Origin: Chloroflexaceae bacterium
GTDB taxonomy: Bacteria; Chloroflexota; Chloroflexia; Chloroflexales; Chloroflexaceae
Assembly: GCA_012034075.1 (NCBI GenBank)
Contig: JAAURD010000031.1
Span: 1 to 32,179 of the forward strand
Direction of reading: 5' to 3'
DNA: 32,179 bases
The position numbers and the translations under genes are program-made. The stretch's first letter is position 1. Each line of letters starts with the position of its first letter. A model generated the notes under the pieces. It was not told the origin of the DNA. It saw nothing but the letters and a program-made list of their open reading frames with translations, and searched no databases. Below are positions 1 through 7,806 of this stretch, piece after piece.

Positions 1-782
1 GGTGATAATCCCAAAGCGTGAAACCTGAAGACCACTGGCCTGGGCCAGGTCGGTATTGGGGATGACGCCGACGGCGAGGACAACAAAATCGGCGGGCAAT
101 TCACGCTTATCGTCCAGGACAACGCCACAGACATGGCCCTGCTGCTGCTGAAACTCAACGACGCGGGCGCTGGTTGCGAGCACAATGCCATTGCTGGTCA
201 GGTCCTGCTCCACATCGGTGATCAATTCCGGGTCAACCGTCATTGCGACCACATGCGGCAGCATCTCCACAATCGTTACATCCAGGCCGAGTTGACGCAG
301 CACGACGGCTACTTCCACGCCAATATAGCCACCACCAACCACTACAACCCGGCGGTGTTGCTGGCTGGCTTCACGAATACGAGCCATATCGTCACGCGAA
401 CGCACCGGGATGATGCCATCAGCATCGATCCCAGGGATCGATGGAACGAGGGGCCGGGCGCCGGTTGCAAGCACCAACTGGTCATAGGTATACTCACCCG
501 ATTGACGGGTAAAGACTCGCTTTTGCACAGGTTCAATCCGCTCAACCGTGTCAATCACCAACTGAGCGCCGGCGTTGGTAACGAGCGTATTGGGGATACA
601 GTATTTTTCGAGCGGTTTGGCTGGATTGATGCCATACGGGATGGCACAGCGGTTTGCATTGATCTCTTCGTCTTTGATCAGCGTAATCGTTGTTTGCTGC
701 TGGCCGGCCTGACGGATAGCATGAACTACCGACCTCCGGCCGGACCACCGCCAATAATCAGCACATCGTTGTGTTCGGTCAT
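1..782 (-). CDS. FAD/NAD(P)-dependent oxidoreductase, CoA-disulfide reductase/NADH oxidase type; 3' end outside window, apparent frameshift
   Basis: The protein starts at the ATG ending at 782, behind a GGAGGAGG ribosome site, with an FAD-binding Rossmann motif (IIGGGPAG). The rest reads in another frame. It contains NRCAIPYGI, whose Cys matches the redox Cys of the CoA-disulfide reductase/NADH oxidase/persulfide reductase family, then ATGARP and the NAD(P)-binding VVVGGGYIGVE. Adding one C at 729-730 gives GGRVVHAIRQAGQ and restores a single frame, so a one-base deletion is likely, either an error or a true frameshift. These enzymes are cytoplasmic flavoproteins that reduce disulfides, persulfides or O2 with NAD(P)H. 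It lies about 97 bases after the ferritin on the same strand and is probably cotranscribed, so it might supply electrons to iron or thiol metabolism (inference). The C-terminal dimerisation domain lies outside the window. Confidence 0.85.
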
Positions 783-879
783 GACCTCCTCCTGGTCTGC
801 TCTCATCAATGAATCTATCAGCCGCTTGCTCTATCGTATTGTTTTGGGTCACAATCCCGATACAAGGATGCCTGGCGGA

Positions 880-1377
880 CTAATGTTCATCTTCCCGCTG
901 GCCCATCTGGCGATCCAGAATCAGCAGCGACCATGCTCGATTTTCGGCCATTTTGACGGTTTCGAGCACCTGACCCACGTTCTTTTCTTCTTCCACCTGT
1001 TCTTCGATAAACCAGTGGAGCATCACCTGCGTAGGATAGTCGTTATCTTCAACTGCCATTTGATAGATTCGGTTGATCAGGCCGGTGACCTTCTGCTCAT
1101 GTTCGAGTGCTTTTTGAAAGACTTCTTCGGCCGATGCAAAATCAACCGGCGGCTGTGGCAAGGCTTGCAGGCTCACCTTTGCATTGCGATCCAGAATGAA
1201 GTCGAAAAACTTCATCGCATGTTTCATCTCTTCTTCGCTCTGGACACGCATCCAGCGGGCAAAACCGGGCAGGTTCTGGGTGTCAAAATAGGCTGCCATA
1301 GAAAGATAGACAAATGACGCATGGAATTCGTAGGCAATTTGCTCATTCAGCGCCTGATGAACACGTTGACTGATCAT
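880..1377 (-). CDS. Ferritin (non-haem, bacterial FtnA type)
   Basis: This four-helix-bundle protein of 165 residues has the length of bacterial ferritins. Ferroxidase ligands are visible: Glu in NEQIAYEFHASFVYLSMA on helix A, the EEEMKHA block (Glu and His of helix B), Glu in the ALEHEQKVT helix, and the FIEEQVEEEK block of helix D. Ferritins oxidise Fe(II) and store ferric mineral in a 24-mer cytoplasmic shell. The start at 1377 is chosen because AGAGGAG lies just upstream; a longer frame to 1437 has no ribosome site and a non-ferritin N-terminus. A strong promoter sits at 1497-1525 on this strand, giving a leader of about 110 bases. The next gene on the strand is the FAD oxidoreductase. 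It is divergent from a PhnD-like gene. Confidence 0.95.
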   Translation of the reverse strand: MISQRVHQALNEQIAYEFHASFVYLSMAAYFDTQNLPGFARWMRVQSEEEMKHAMKFFDFILDRNAKVSLQALPQPPVDFASAEEVFQKALEHEQKVTGLINRIYQMAVEDNDYPTQVMLHWFIEEQVEEEKNVGQVLETVKMAENRAWSLLILDRQMGQREDEH

Positions 1378-1496
1378 ATCGCTCCTCTGTGGGTATTTCA
1401 ATGCACGTAGTACCAAAAAAAGGGCTGCATGCGCCATTTTTCACGTTGCCAGACATTGGTATGTGTGATGCACACGCAACAAGCCCCTTCACTTCG

Positions 1497-1525
1497 ATTA
1501 TAGCAGATTCGTTGATGCTTGACAA
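1497..1525 (-). promoter_or_regulatory. Ferritin promoter (sigma-70 type with extended -10)
   Basis: Read on the minus strand: TTGTCA (1520-1525), a 17-base spacer, then TATAAT (1497-1502) preceded by TGC. This is 5/6 and 6/6 to consensus with an extended -10. The predicted start is near 1490. The -35 falls inside the left copy of the direct repeat GATGCTTGACA, so a regulator binding that repeat would compete with polymerase. Confidence 0.75.
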
Positions 1526-1548
1526 CGCCACCAAACAGATGCTTGACA
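1514..1548. repeat. Direct repeat GATGCTTGACA x2 with 24-base period
   Basis: Copies lie at 1514-1524 and 1538-1548. The left copy contains the complement of the leftward ferritin -35 and the right copy contains the rightward -35. The period of just over two helical turns puts both copies on nearly the same DNA face. Confidence 0.6.
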
Positions 1549-1572
1549 GGTCTTTACAAACCATTGTATGCT
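1543..1572 (+). promoter_or_regulatory. Promoter for the PhnD-like gene, divergent from the ferritin promoter
   Basis: TTGACA (1543-1548), an 18-base spacer, then TATGCT (1567-1572). The -35 is perfect and the -10 is 4/6. The -35 is embedded in the right copy of GATGCTTGACA, and the -10 overlaps the perfect inverted repeat at 1567-1590. The start would lie near 1579, giving a leader of about 220 bases. Confidence 0.5.
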
Positions 1573-1590
1573 GTCATATAAGACAGCATA
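1567..1590. promoter_or_regulatory. Operator-like inverted repeat over the -10 of the PhnD-like gene
   Basis: TATGCTGTC (1567-1575) and GACAGCATA (1582-1590) are perfect 9-base arms around a 6-base centre. The arms cover the -10 and the transcription start of the rightward promoter, the classical position for a repressor site. The cognate regulator is not in the window. Confidence 0.55.
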
Positions 1591-1679
1591 TGATGAAATG
1601 GGAGTGTTCACACATTGATCTCCATTATCACTACCCAGAACATCTGTACTACCAAGACACCTGGTCTTGCGCTTGTTCC

Positions 1680-1763
1680 CGAACATGTTCGTCGGGATGC
1701 GAGCGAAGACCATCAGATGAAACGAAATCAGCAACAGCGGAACTGCCGACGAGGTCGTCGGCA
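1680..1763 (+). promoter_or_regulatory. Palindromes in the long leader of the PhnD-like gene
   Basis: The leader contains a perfect 12-base palindrome CGAACATGTTCG (1680-1691). It also contains a perfect 8-base hairpin TGCCGACG / CGTCGGCA (1744-1751 and 1756-1763, 4-base loop). The hairpin ends 35 bases before the start codon. There is no T-tract, so these look more like an operator and leader structure than an intrinsic terminator. No coding sequence is credible in 1591-1798. Confidence 0.4.
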
Positions 1764-1798
1764 AACCTGGGTCATCTCCAAAGAAGGGAACGTATGTT

Positions 1799-2533
1799 AT
1801 GACAAAGTATACCTTTATGGTATGTCCACACGACACCATTCACAATCCAGAACGTTGGTACGAACTTGAACGGTATTTCATCGCCAGGCTCGGAACGGAA
1901 GTGCTATTTGAAATGGCTATCGACTTTCTTGATTTTCAGGAAAATGTGCCAAAGGCTGATATTGTATACACCAATCCGTCGGATCGCATCAGTATTTTAA
2001 AAGCCCATGGGTATGTACCAGTTGCCCGTCCGATGAACACGTATGATGAAGTGGTGCTGGTTGCTAGTACCGAAGTGGCTAATCCATCGATCAATTCACT
2101 GCAGGGCGCCGAGATAGCCACGGTCACCAGTCTTATCCCAACCCATCTGTCATTCGATTTGCTTCATCGGCAGGGGATTAAAGCCGGCGCTTTGCACCAC
2201 AAAGAATCATGGCAGGCAGTGATTAGTAGTGTCTGGAACCACGAAGTTGAATTTGGTTTCGTTTATAAAGACACCTACGATCACCTTTCTGACCATGGCA
2301 AGAGCCTGATTAACATGTTCTATGTGTCGGATGAACGCAAAGCCTTCCATACCCTCGAGATCAGTCCACGTCTGGCAGATCGGAAGAGCGAAATAGAGCA
2401 GTTGTTGTTGGGTATGGACGCTGATGCAGCGGGGCAGACCCTGTTGCAAACACTGGATATTGAGAAGTGGCTGCCAGTAACGGATGAAGAGATGGGCATT
2501 ATGGAACAACTGATGAGCATTGAACTCACATAG
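1799..2533 (+). CDS. PhnD-like (phosphate/phosphonate-binding family) periplasmic-binding-fold protein without signal peptide
   Basis: The 244-residue protein begins MTKYTFMVCPHDTIHNPERW and continues with the two-lobe type II binding fold typical of PhnD/SsuA-like proteins (YTNPSDRISILKAHGYVPVARP, then DEVVLVASTEV at the first crossover). Family assignment is from overall pattern and is moderately firm. Transport-associated members have an export signal; none is visible here, so this copy should be cytoplasmic and may be a ligand sensor or stand-alone binding domain. No ABC permease or ATPase is nearby. A GAAGGG ribosome site lies about 10 bases before the ATG. The substrate cannot be read from the sequence. 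It is divergent from ferritin, with an operator between them. Confidence 0.7.
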   Translation: MTKYTFMVCPHDTIHNPERWYELERYFIARLGTEVLFEMAIDFLDFQENVPKADIVYTNPSDRISILKAHGYVPVARPMNTYDEVVLVASTEVANPSINSLQGAEIATVTSLIPTHLSFDLLHRQGIKAGALHHKESWQAVISSVWNHEVEFGFVYKDTYDHLSDHGKSLINMFYVSDERKAFHTLEISPRLADRKSEIEQLLLGMDADAAGQTLLQTLDIEKWLPVTDEEMGIMEQLMSIELT

Positions 2534-2663
2534 GCTCTTTGTAGGCATGGTGACATGCTGTCTTACTGATGCATTGCGATGATCTAAAACAACCCCTTTA
2601 CGCATTCGGTAACGCCAGTCTGTTTTCTGCTGATCAAAAAGCTATGGTACTATGAACCGTATT

Positions 2664-2723
2664 GGTGCTGGCTCCCGTGGTATCGCTACAAGTCGATCAG
2701 GCGATACCACGAAGACCAGCACC
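2664..2723 (+). promoter_or_regulatory. Large stem-loop upstream of the S9 peptidase gene
   Basis: There is an 11-base perfect inner stem, CGTGGTATCGC (2676-2686) with GCGATACCACG (2701-2711), around a 14-base loop. It is continued by an 8-base outer stem, GGTGCTGG (2664-2671) with CCAGCACC (2716-2723), across a 4/4 internal loop. It starts a few bases after a -10-like TACTAT (2648-2653) and ends 85 bases before the start codon. No U-tract follows. It could be a leader structure, a 5' stabiliser or an operator. The rest of 2534-2808 holds no recognisable gene. Confidence 0.55.
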
Positions 2724-2808
2724 CTACCCATGAACACGGTCTTGCCGATTCACGGGTTCTGCTGGATGGAACATTGAAACAATAAGGAACACAAAAGGAG
2801 CAGAGCGT

Positions 2809-5229
2809 ATGAAATACCCCTGGCTTATGGTTCTCATCGTGCTAACCCTTCTTATCGGCATTGCCCCGGCGCAGGCCGAAATTGTCCCTATCGACTATTT
2901 TGAACTGGAAGACACCCCGGTCACATTGCTGGATGAGGCCGAAATAGAGAAAATTGTCCAACTGCAGCAAGGTACGGTTCAACCGCAACTCATTAGTGCC
3001 ATCAGCCCAGATGATACAACCGTGCTGATGGCGACCTTTTTACCGACTGGCGAAGTAACCATTGAGTTTCTCAATATTACCGACGGCTCAAGAACCGTGC
3101 TAAACAATACGCCCTTGCTCGAACTGGTAAACCATTTTCGCGTGATATCTGAACCATGGTGGAGTAGTGATACCATTTTAAGTTTTCTGGCCATCAACGA
3201 GGACGAGCAGTTTATCCGTATCGCGGTTGATCACACAACCCTTGATGCTGCCGTGGCGGAGACATTTGCCACATTGCCCGAATCAGCATATATTGTAAGT
3301 GCTTCCCCCCGTGGAACGCATGTCTTGCTTGAAGTCTATCAAGAACAGATTTTTGATGATGTCCCCGATGGTCTTGCCAGAACGGGCGATATTACCATTC
3401 AAACCCGTCCCGATACGATCAACTGGCAATCATCATATACCCCCGACTGGCTCACCCTGCCTCCACTGATGCCTGGGAAGATCGATCCAAATACGGTTCG
3501 GGTGAACAGTGAAGAAGTAAATCTTTCGATCATGGATGTACGCAGTGGTCAGATCGTACCAATGACGACATTAACGCCGGGTACAAGTGTCAGCAGTTTC
3601 TCCTGGGCGCCGGATGGTACGCAAGTGGCGATGATCCGCACCAGCGATATCAATGTTTGGCGTGGGCAAGAATCAGTGGCGGCCCTGGTCGTTCGTGATG
3701 CCATGGGCAAACTTCCACCGGCAGATAACCCGTTCCTGCAAGGCAACGTGCTGGAGGTATTTGATATTGCGAGTGGCGAAGCTCGGATCGCTCAGACGTA
3801 TGCACGGGATGGCAATGGAGATGAGTTTGTGGACATGGCCTGGAGTCCAGATGGACAGATGTTGATGGTCCATATGGCAAGACCGGGCGTTATCCAGGGG
3901 CGAACATACCCAACCTACATTTATGCTGAGAGTGGCTATTTTCGTCTCTATACCAACAATTTAGAGCAAATCGGGAGCATTGAAGCGCCAGAACTGCAAT
4001 CGATCATCAGCGAAGCACAGTTTGTGTCTGAGAGTGAAGTTCTCTTTACGACACTCCTGGGAATGACCCAGCGCATTTACTATCATCATATGGGTTCTGG
4101 TGAGTTTCGGCAGATATCAGAGCACGATGGGATGTACTTACAACTCCACGCGACATCTAATAAGGCCCAACAGGTCATCTTTTTCCACTCATCGTTCTAT
4201 GAACCGGGGGAAATCTTCCGTCTCAACTGGGATAGTTCGGGGTGGGCTGCGCTGACCTACTACAACACGCCATTGCAAGAGCTGAACCAGATACAGGTTC
4301 ACGAGATGGCCTTTCCGCTGGCGAATGGTGCGGTACGCTACGCTCAGCTGATCCAGCCAGCGGGTGCGCCCTTCCCACCCCAGAATGAGCCGATGGTGCT
4401 CTGGCAACAGGGTGGACCGGGCGGCCCGATGTTGAGCCAGTGGACGGCGTTTGTTGAAGCACCGTTTAATCTTTTGCCCAACTTTGGCATTTCGGTGTTG
4501 GTATTGCCGTTGCAAGGTCGGCCGGGGTGGGGTCCCGCACTCTACAACGAATTGGCGGACAACCGCAACTTTGGTCAGGTCGATATTGACGAGGCAGCGG
4601 ACGTGGTACGCCAGATGATTGCAAACGGGTATACGTCATCGGATCGTATTGGCATCAGTGGTTGTTCCTATGGCGGCTATTTTACCAGCCAGAGCATTGT
4701 GCGTCATCCTGACCTGTATGCTGCGGCCAATACCCAGTGTTCCCTGCTCGACCTGATTACGGAATGGAATGTTGGGTTTTCGTGGTTTATTGGCTACTTG
4801 ATGGGCAGCACGCCAACCCTGGAAACGGATGAGTATCTGCAAGATTCACCGGGCTTTCTGGCGGCGAATATCCGCACGCCGCTGTTGATTTTCCATGGCA
4901 GCGATGATTTTCTGCCGGTGTCTACGGCCGAAAACTTCCATGAAGATGTTGCGGCAACGGGTACACCGGTGCGTATGCTGAGATTCATGGGCGCAGGTCA
5001 TGGGATTACCGATTTTCCGGAGTATGAGCTGGTTGCTGCGCAGGAGCAAATTGTCTGGTTCCGCCGTTATCTGGCGGGCCTCGGCGGCCAGAATGCCCCC
5101 GAAGGGCCACAGGCAGCACCACCAGCGATGCAAGCGCCGGTCAATGATCCTGAAGACGTGCTGGGACGTATGAACGGGCTGAGTCGTTCGGTCTCCGATC
5201 TCTTCCAGTCGTTCCAGCAAAACCGCTAA
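2809..5229 (+). CDS. Secreted S9-family (prolyl oligopeptidase-type) serine peptidase
   Basis: The 806-residue protein has a Sec signal peptide (Lys-Tyr start, hydrophobic core, likely cut after AQA near residue 23). A beta-propeller-like region follows (about 30-500, with WAPDG and WSPDG blades), then a C-terminal alpha/beta-hydrolase domain. The catalytic triad is visible: nucleophile Ser620 in GCSYGGY, an Asp in HGSDD (699 or 700), and His731 in GAGHG. These enzymes cleave oligopeptides, with the propeller limiting substrate size; here it would act outside the membrane. A Pro/Ala-rich tail (about 760-806) follows. AAAGGAG lies 8 bases before the ATG. It is convergent with the amidase. The exact specificity (dipeptidyl, acylaminoacyl or prolyl) cannot be assigned. 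Confidence 0.92.
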   Translation: MKYPWLMVLIVLTLLIGIAPAQAEIVPIDYFELEDTPVTLLDEAEIEKIVQLQQGTVQPQLISAISPDDTTVLMATFLPTGEVTIEFLNITDGSRTVLNNTPLLELVNHFRVISEPWWSSDTILSFLAINEDEQFIRIAVDHTTLDAAVAETFATLPESAYIVSASPRGTHVLLEVYQEQIFDDVPDGLARTGDITIQTRPDTINWQSSYTPDWLTLPPLMPGKIDPNTVRVNSEEVNLSIMDVRSGQIVPMTTLTPGTSVSSFSWAPDGTQVAMIRTSDINVWRGQESVAALVVRDAMGKLPPADNPFLQGNVLEVFDIASGEARIAQTYARDGNGDEFVDMAWSPDGQMLMVHMARPGVIQGRTYPTYIYAESGYFRLYTNNLEQIGSIEAPELQSIISEAQFVSESEVLFTTLLGMTQRIYYHHMGSGEFRQISEHDGMYLQLHATSNKAQQVIFFHSSFYEPGEIFRLNWDSSGWAALTYYNTPLQELNQIQVHEMAFPLANGAVRYAQLIQPAGAPFPPQNEPMVLWQQGGPGGPMLSQWTAFVEAPFNLLPNFGISVLVLPLQGRPGWGPALYNELADNRNFGQVDIDEAADVVRQMIANGYTSSDRIGISGCSYGGYFTSQSIVRHPDLYAAANTQCSLLDLITEWNVGFSWFIGYLMGSTPTLETDEYLQDSPGFLAANIRTPLLIFHGSDDFLPVSTAENFHEDVAATGTPVRMLRFMGAGHGITDFPEYELVAAQEQIVWFRRYLAGLGGQNAPEGPQAAPPAMQAPVNDPEDVLGRMNGLSRSVSDLFQSFQQNR

Positions 5230-5269
5230 CCGCTGACTTTCCGTCCAGTTAGCCTCAGAGCAGCAAACC

Positions 5270-5298
5270 ATCAGGGCTGCAGCATGCTGCGGCCTGAT
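5270..5298. terminator. Bidirectional hairpin between convergent genes
   Basis: ATCAGG (5270-5275) pairs with CCTGAT (5293-5298) around a GC-rich centre with the self-complementary GCAGCATGCTGC. It lies in the 83-base gap between the converging peptidase and amidase genes. There is no clear T-run on either side, so termination is inferred from position and stem strength. Confidence 0.4.
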
Positions 5299-5312
5299 AC
5301 ATGATCGAAGCG

Positions 5313-7370
5313 TTACGGATAGCATGAGACGACTTCAACATCGCTTTCCTGGACAAAACCAAAGCGATGATTGAAGAAGATTTGATAGTAGCGCGTCTCG
5401 CCACGTACAATATCGCCGGTAAGCTGCCCAAACGGCGGCGTGTTATAGTCACTCCCGCGTACCAGGGCCGCGGTCACATACACCTGACCCGCCGGTATGG
5501 TATAAACGGGATCTGAGTCCGATGCGTCGGGCATGGGGTAACCATACACCGGAATGGCGTCACGGCCCGGCGCAGGCGTGATCAGGGTTCCAGCGATGGG
5601 CTGGGTGTAACGACCACCAGGGTTGTAGAGCCAGGCAATATCGCCACCGAAGGAGAGACCACTCCAATCACCCTGCTGATCGACAAGATAAAACTGCTGC
5701 CCAGCCCGCACTTTGTTGGCCCAATTGGTCATTCGGTCGGCGGCCTGGTTGACATACGGGTTGCTTACCAGAGGTGCATTGTGATCTGGAGCCGTATGCA
5801 CATACAGAAAGTTGGATGGTTGCGCCGGTACGTTGCGGCAGTCGCTCACGCCATTATCGTAACAGTACGTCATCTCGGGTTGATTGCTGGCAAAATCGGG
5901 TGTTATGGTGACAATGGCACTACTGGTATAGCTGGCAGTGGCGACAAGTGGTGCTTCAATCAACTCCATATAATGCTCCCAATTCCAGAAGGGACCGGGA
6001 TCGGTATGCATGCCAGCCTGACCACCAGTCCCGGCACCGGGGAGTTCATCATGACCAACAATATGCGCACGGTCAGCCGGAAAGCCGTATTTTTGGGCCA
6101 GGTAGCGCACCAGCTTGGCCGATGATTGATACATCGCTTCGGTATACCATTGGTGACCATCAATCCCAAAACCAACATGCTCAATCCCTATCGAATGGGC
6201 ATTGAGAAAGGGGTTGCCGGTGTGCCAGGCGAGATGACGATTATCGACCATCTGGACAACCTGCCCATCGGGGCGGATAACATACTGGGTAGCTGCATAT
6301 TTGAGCGGGCTGGTAAAGAGGCGGATGGTATCTTCAAACGTCTCCTCAGTATTATGAACGACAACATAGCGAATCTCCAGGCCATCCAGTGGGCGGTTGG
6401 CGAGCTGGTAGTTGCCATAGTTATACGCACCGCCATTGCTCTGATAGGCCGCGGGAATATAGTCGCAAGCCAGATCAGCAGGACAATCTGGGGTTGATGG
6501 GTTTTGCTCTTGCATAGGCGTTCTATCGGCTTGAAACGTCTTCATGGGCTTCTTCAGCAGCTGTATCTCTGATGCTGCGGGCATGTTTGCTTGCCCGGTT
6601 GCATTTAGATTGACGCTCGCCAGGGTTGACGCGGCCGGGTTGCTACAGAGTGGGTGACGTGCTGGTTCGGCCGGTGGATTCTGCGCTTCGGGTGCGGTTT
6701 CGCTGCTATTATGGAGTACCTCGTCGCCGAGCAAGCCCAGCAGGATATTGTCAGGCGGTACCAGATTGGGATGTACCTCAAAGCGTGCCCGTTCAAACCA
6801 CTGTACCTGATAGACCCGGCCATTGCTTAATGTTTCGGTCATGACGCCGCTGATTGGCATGCCAAACAGCGCCAGATTTTCGGCCTCGGTCTTCCCTGGT
6901 CGGTTATCTAGCTCCAGGCCACTGGCCCGCCAGGCGTTGAGGATTGCGCCACAGACGTTCTGCTGTGTCTCAGCAAAAAAGCGGCAGCCATCGCGCGGGG
7001 CGTCCGGCCGAAAGCGCGACCAGTCGCGTTGTTGTTGCTCCAGCCGTTCTACGCCGATACGCCCAATCAACACATCATAGGGCGGTTCGTTTTCTGGATG
7101 CAGTTCGAGACGGTTGCGTTCAAACCACTGTACTTCATGCTCTTCACCGTTTACCGATTCCGTGCGTTGTGGGGTAATCGGCAAGCCAAAGACGGGTAAC
7201 CCGCCATGGGTTTGCCAAAAAGCCAGTATGTCCCCTTCAATACACCAACCAGTCTCTGGAAAGCAGCGCTGATTCTCCTGTGCCTGTGTCGTTGTATGCG
7301 TGTGAAGAGCGAGGAATGAGCAGAACAGGGCTATCAGTAAAAGCCCTGAACGGATCCTTTGATAAACCAT
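5313..7370 (-). CDS. Secreted N-acetylmuramoyl-L-alanine amidase (Amidase_2) with tandem WFER repeats and C-terminal SH3-like region
   Basis: The start is the ATG at 7370, behind a perfect GGAGG; an upstream extension to 7571 lacks support. The 685-residue protein has a signal peptide (1 to about 31). Two related repeats follow (about 35-113 and 129-221), each with FG-PI, QWFER-R-E-HP and a LLG/LIG-LG tail. A Pro-rich linker leads to the Amidase_2 domain (about 325-472). Zn ligands fit His339 (VVVHNTE), His440 (VGHDE) and Asp457 (HTDPGP), with catalytic Glu397. The C-terminal 200 residues contain SH3-like strands (GQQFYLVDQQGDWSGL). Amidase_2 enzymes cut the MurNAc-L-Ala bond of peptidoglycan; here the protein would be exported, for cell-wall turnover or lysis of other cells. 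The WFER repeats recur in Chloroflexota secreted proteins (from memory) and may bind the envelope. Confidence 0.92.
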   Translation of the reverse strand: MVYQRIRSGLLLIALFCSFLALHTHTTTQAQENQRCFPETGWCIEGDILAFWQTHGGLPVFGLPITPQRTESVNGEEHEVQWFERNRLELHPENEPPYDVLIGRIGVERLEQQQRDWSRFRPDAPRDGCRFFAETQQNVCGAILNAWRASGLELDNRPGKTEAENLALFGMPISGVMTETLSNGRVYQVQWFERARFEVHPNLVPPDNILLGLLGDEVLHNSSETAPEAQNPPAEPARHPLCSNPAASTLASVNLNATGQANMPAASEIQLLKKPMKTFQADRTPMQEQNPSTPDCPADLACDYIPAAYQSNGGAYNYGNYQLANRPLDGLEIRYVVVHNTEETFEDTIRLFTSPLKYAATQYVIRPDGQVVQMVDNRHLAWHTGNPFLNAHSIGIEHVGFGIDGHQWYTEAMYQSSAKLVRYLAQKYGFPADRAHIVGHDELPGAGTGGQAGMHTDPGPFWNWEHYMELIEAPLVATASYTSSAIVTITPDFASNQPEMTYCYDNGVSDCRNVPAQPSNFLYVHTAPDHNAPLVSNPYVNQAADRMTNWANKVRAGQQFYLVDQQGDWSGLSFGGDIAWLYNPGGRYTQPIAGTLITPAPGRDAIPVYGYPMPDASDSDPVYTIPAGQVYVTAALVRGSDYNTPPFGQLTGDIVRGETRYYQIFFNHRFGFVQESDVEVVSCYP

Positions 7371-7470
7371 ATAAACCTCCAATGTACAATCAAGGTACCG
7401 TTTTGTGTTATCACGCAGGCCAATCGACCATGGATTGACTCTTCTTGGGCGGTTGGATCTCGCATTCATA

Positions 7471-7520
7471 GCTCGAATAGAACATACATTACCGGGGCGG
7501 CTCGCATGTTCTATTCGAGC
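7471..7520 (-). promoter_or_regulatory. Perfect 15-base inverted repeat in the amidase mRNA leader
   Basis: GCTCGAATAGAACAT (7471-7485) is exactly complementary to ATGTTCTATTCGAGC (7506-7520), with a 20-base loop. On the minus strand it begins about 26 bases after the predicted start of transcription and ends 100 bases before the amidase start codon. It is not followed by a T-run, so a leader regulatory structure or protein-binding site is more likely than a terminator. Confidence 0.6.
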
Positions 7521-7553
7521 CAAAACAGGGAGTTCTTCAACCAGACCGTAATC

Positions 7554-7581
7554 ACTATAGCCAGATTGCACCGTTTGTCAA
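7554..7581 (-). promoter_or_regulatory. Amidase promoter
   Basis: On the minus strand: TTGACA (7576-7581), a 16-base spacer, then TATAGT (7554-7559). This is 6/6 and 5/6 to consensus. The start would be near 7547, giving a leader of about 177 bases that contains the 15-base hairpin. Confidence 0.7.
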
Positions 7582-7655
7582 GCAGAATCACGCGTGAACA
7601 GGAGCGTTCGAGCAACACTGCGACAGCAAAAAGTACTACTCTGCTCCGTTTTTGC

Positions 7656-7709
7656 TTTTGCAAGAATTTGCAAAAACCCCTGGAAATCTTGAGAAAAGAG
7701 TGGTATACT
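7656..7709 (+). promoter_or_regulatory. Operator-like repeat and extended -10 promoter before the receiver gene
   Basis: TTTTGCAA (7656-7663) and TTGCAAAA (7668-7675) form a perfect 8-base inverted repeat with a 4-base centre. An extended -10, TG-G-TATACT (7701-7709), follows at activator-like spacing; no good -35 is visible. Further down, AGTACCGGTACT (7751-7762) is a perfect 12-base palindrome just after the expected transcription start. No gene is recognisable in 7371-7806. Confidence 0.45.
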
Positions 7710-7806
7710 TATTTCGGTCTTGAGAACGTAAGGGTATAAAAGTACTAAAAAGTACCGGTACTAAAGGACTATTGTTCCAGAACGTTTGCAGATTCGCCAG
7801 GTTCAC

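Noticed and set aside
133-1317. Long rightward open frame of 394 codons
   Set aside because: It lies opposite the ferritin and oxidoreductase genes, which have clear family motifs and ribosome sites.
1680-1691. CGAACATGTTCG as an SOS/LexA box
   Set aside because: The Gram-positive box has 4 bases between the half-sites; here the palindrome has only 2, and the gene is not a DNA-repair gene.
2664-2723. Intrinsic terminator of the PhnD-like gene
   Set aside because: It lies 130 bases beyond the stop codon, after a -10-like site, and lacks a T-run.
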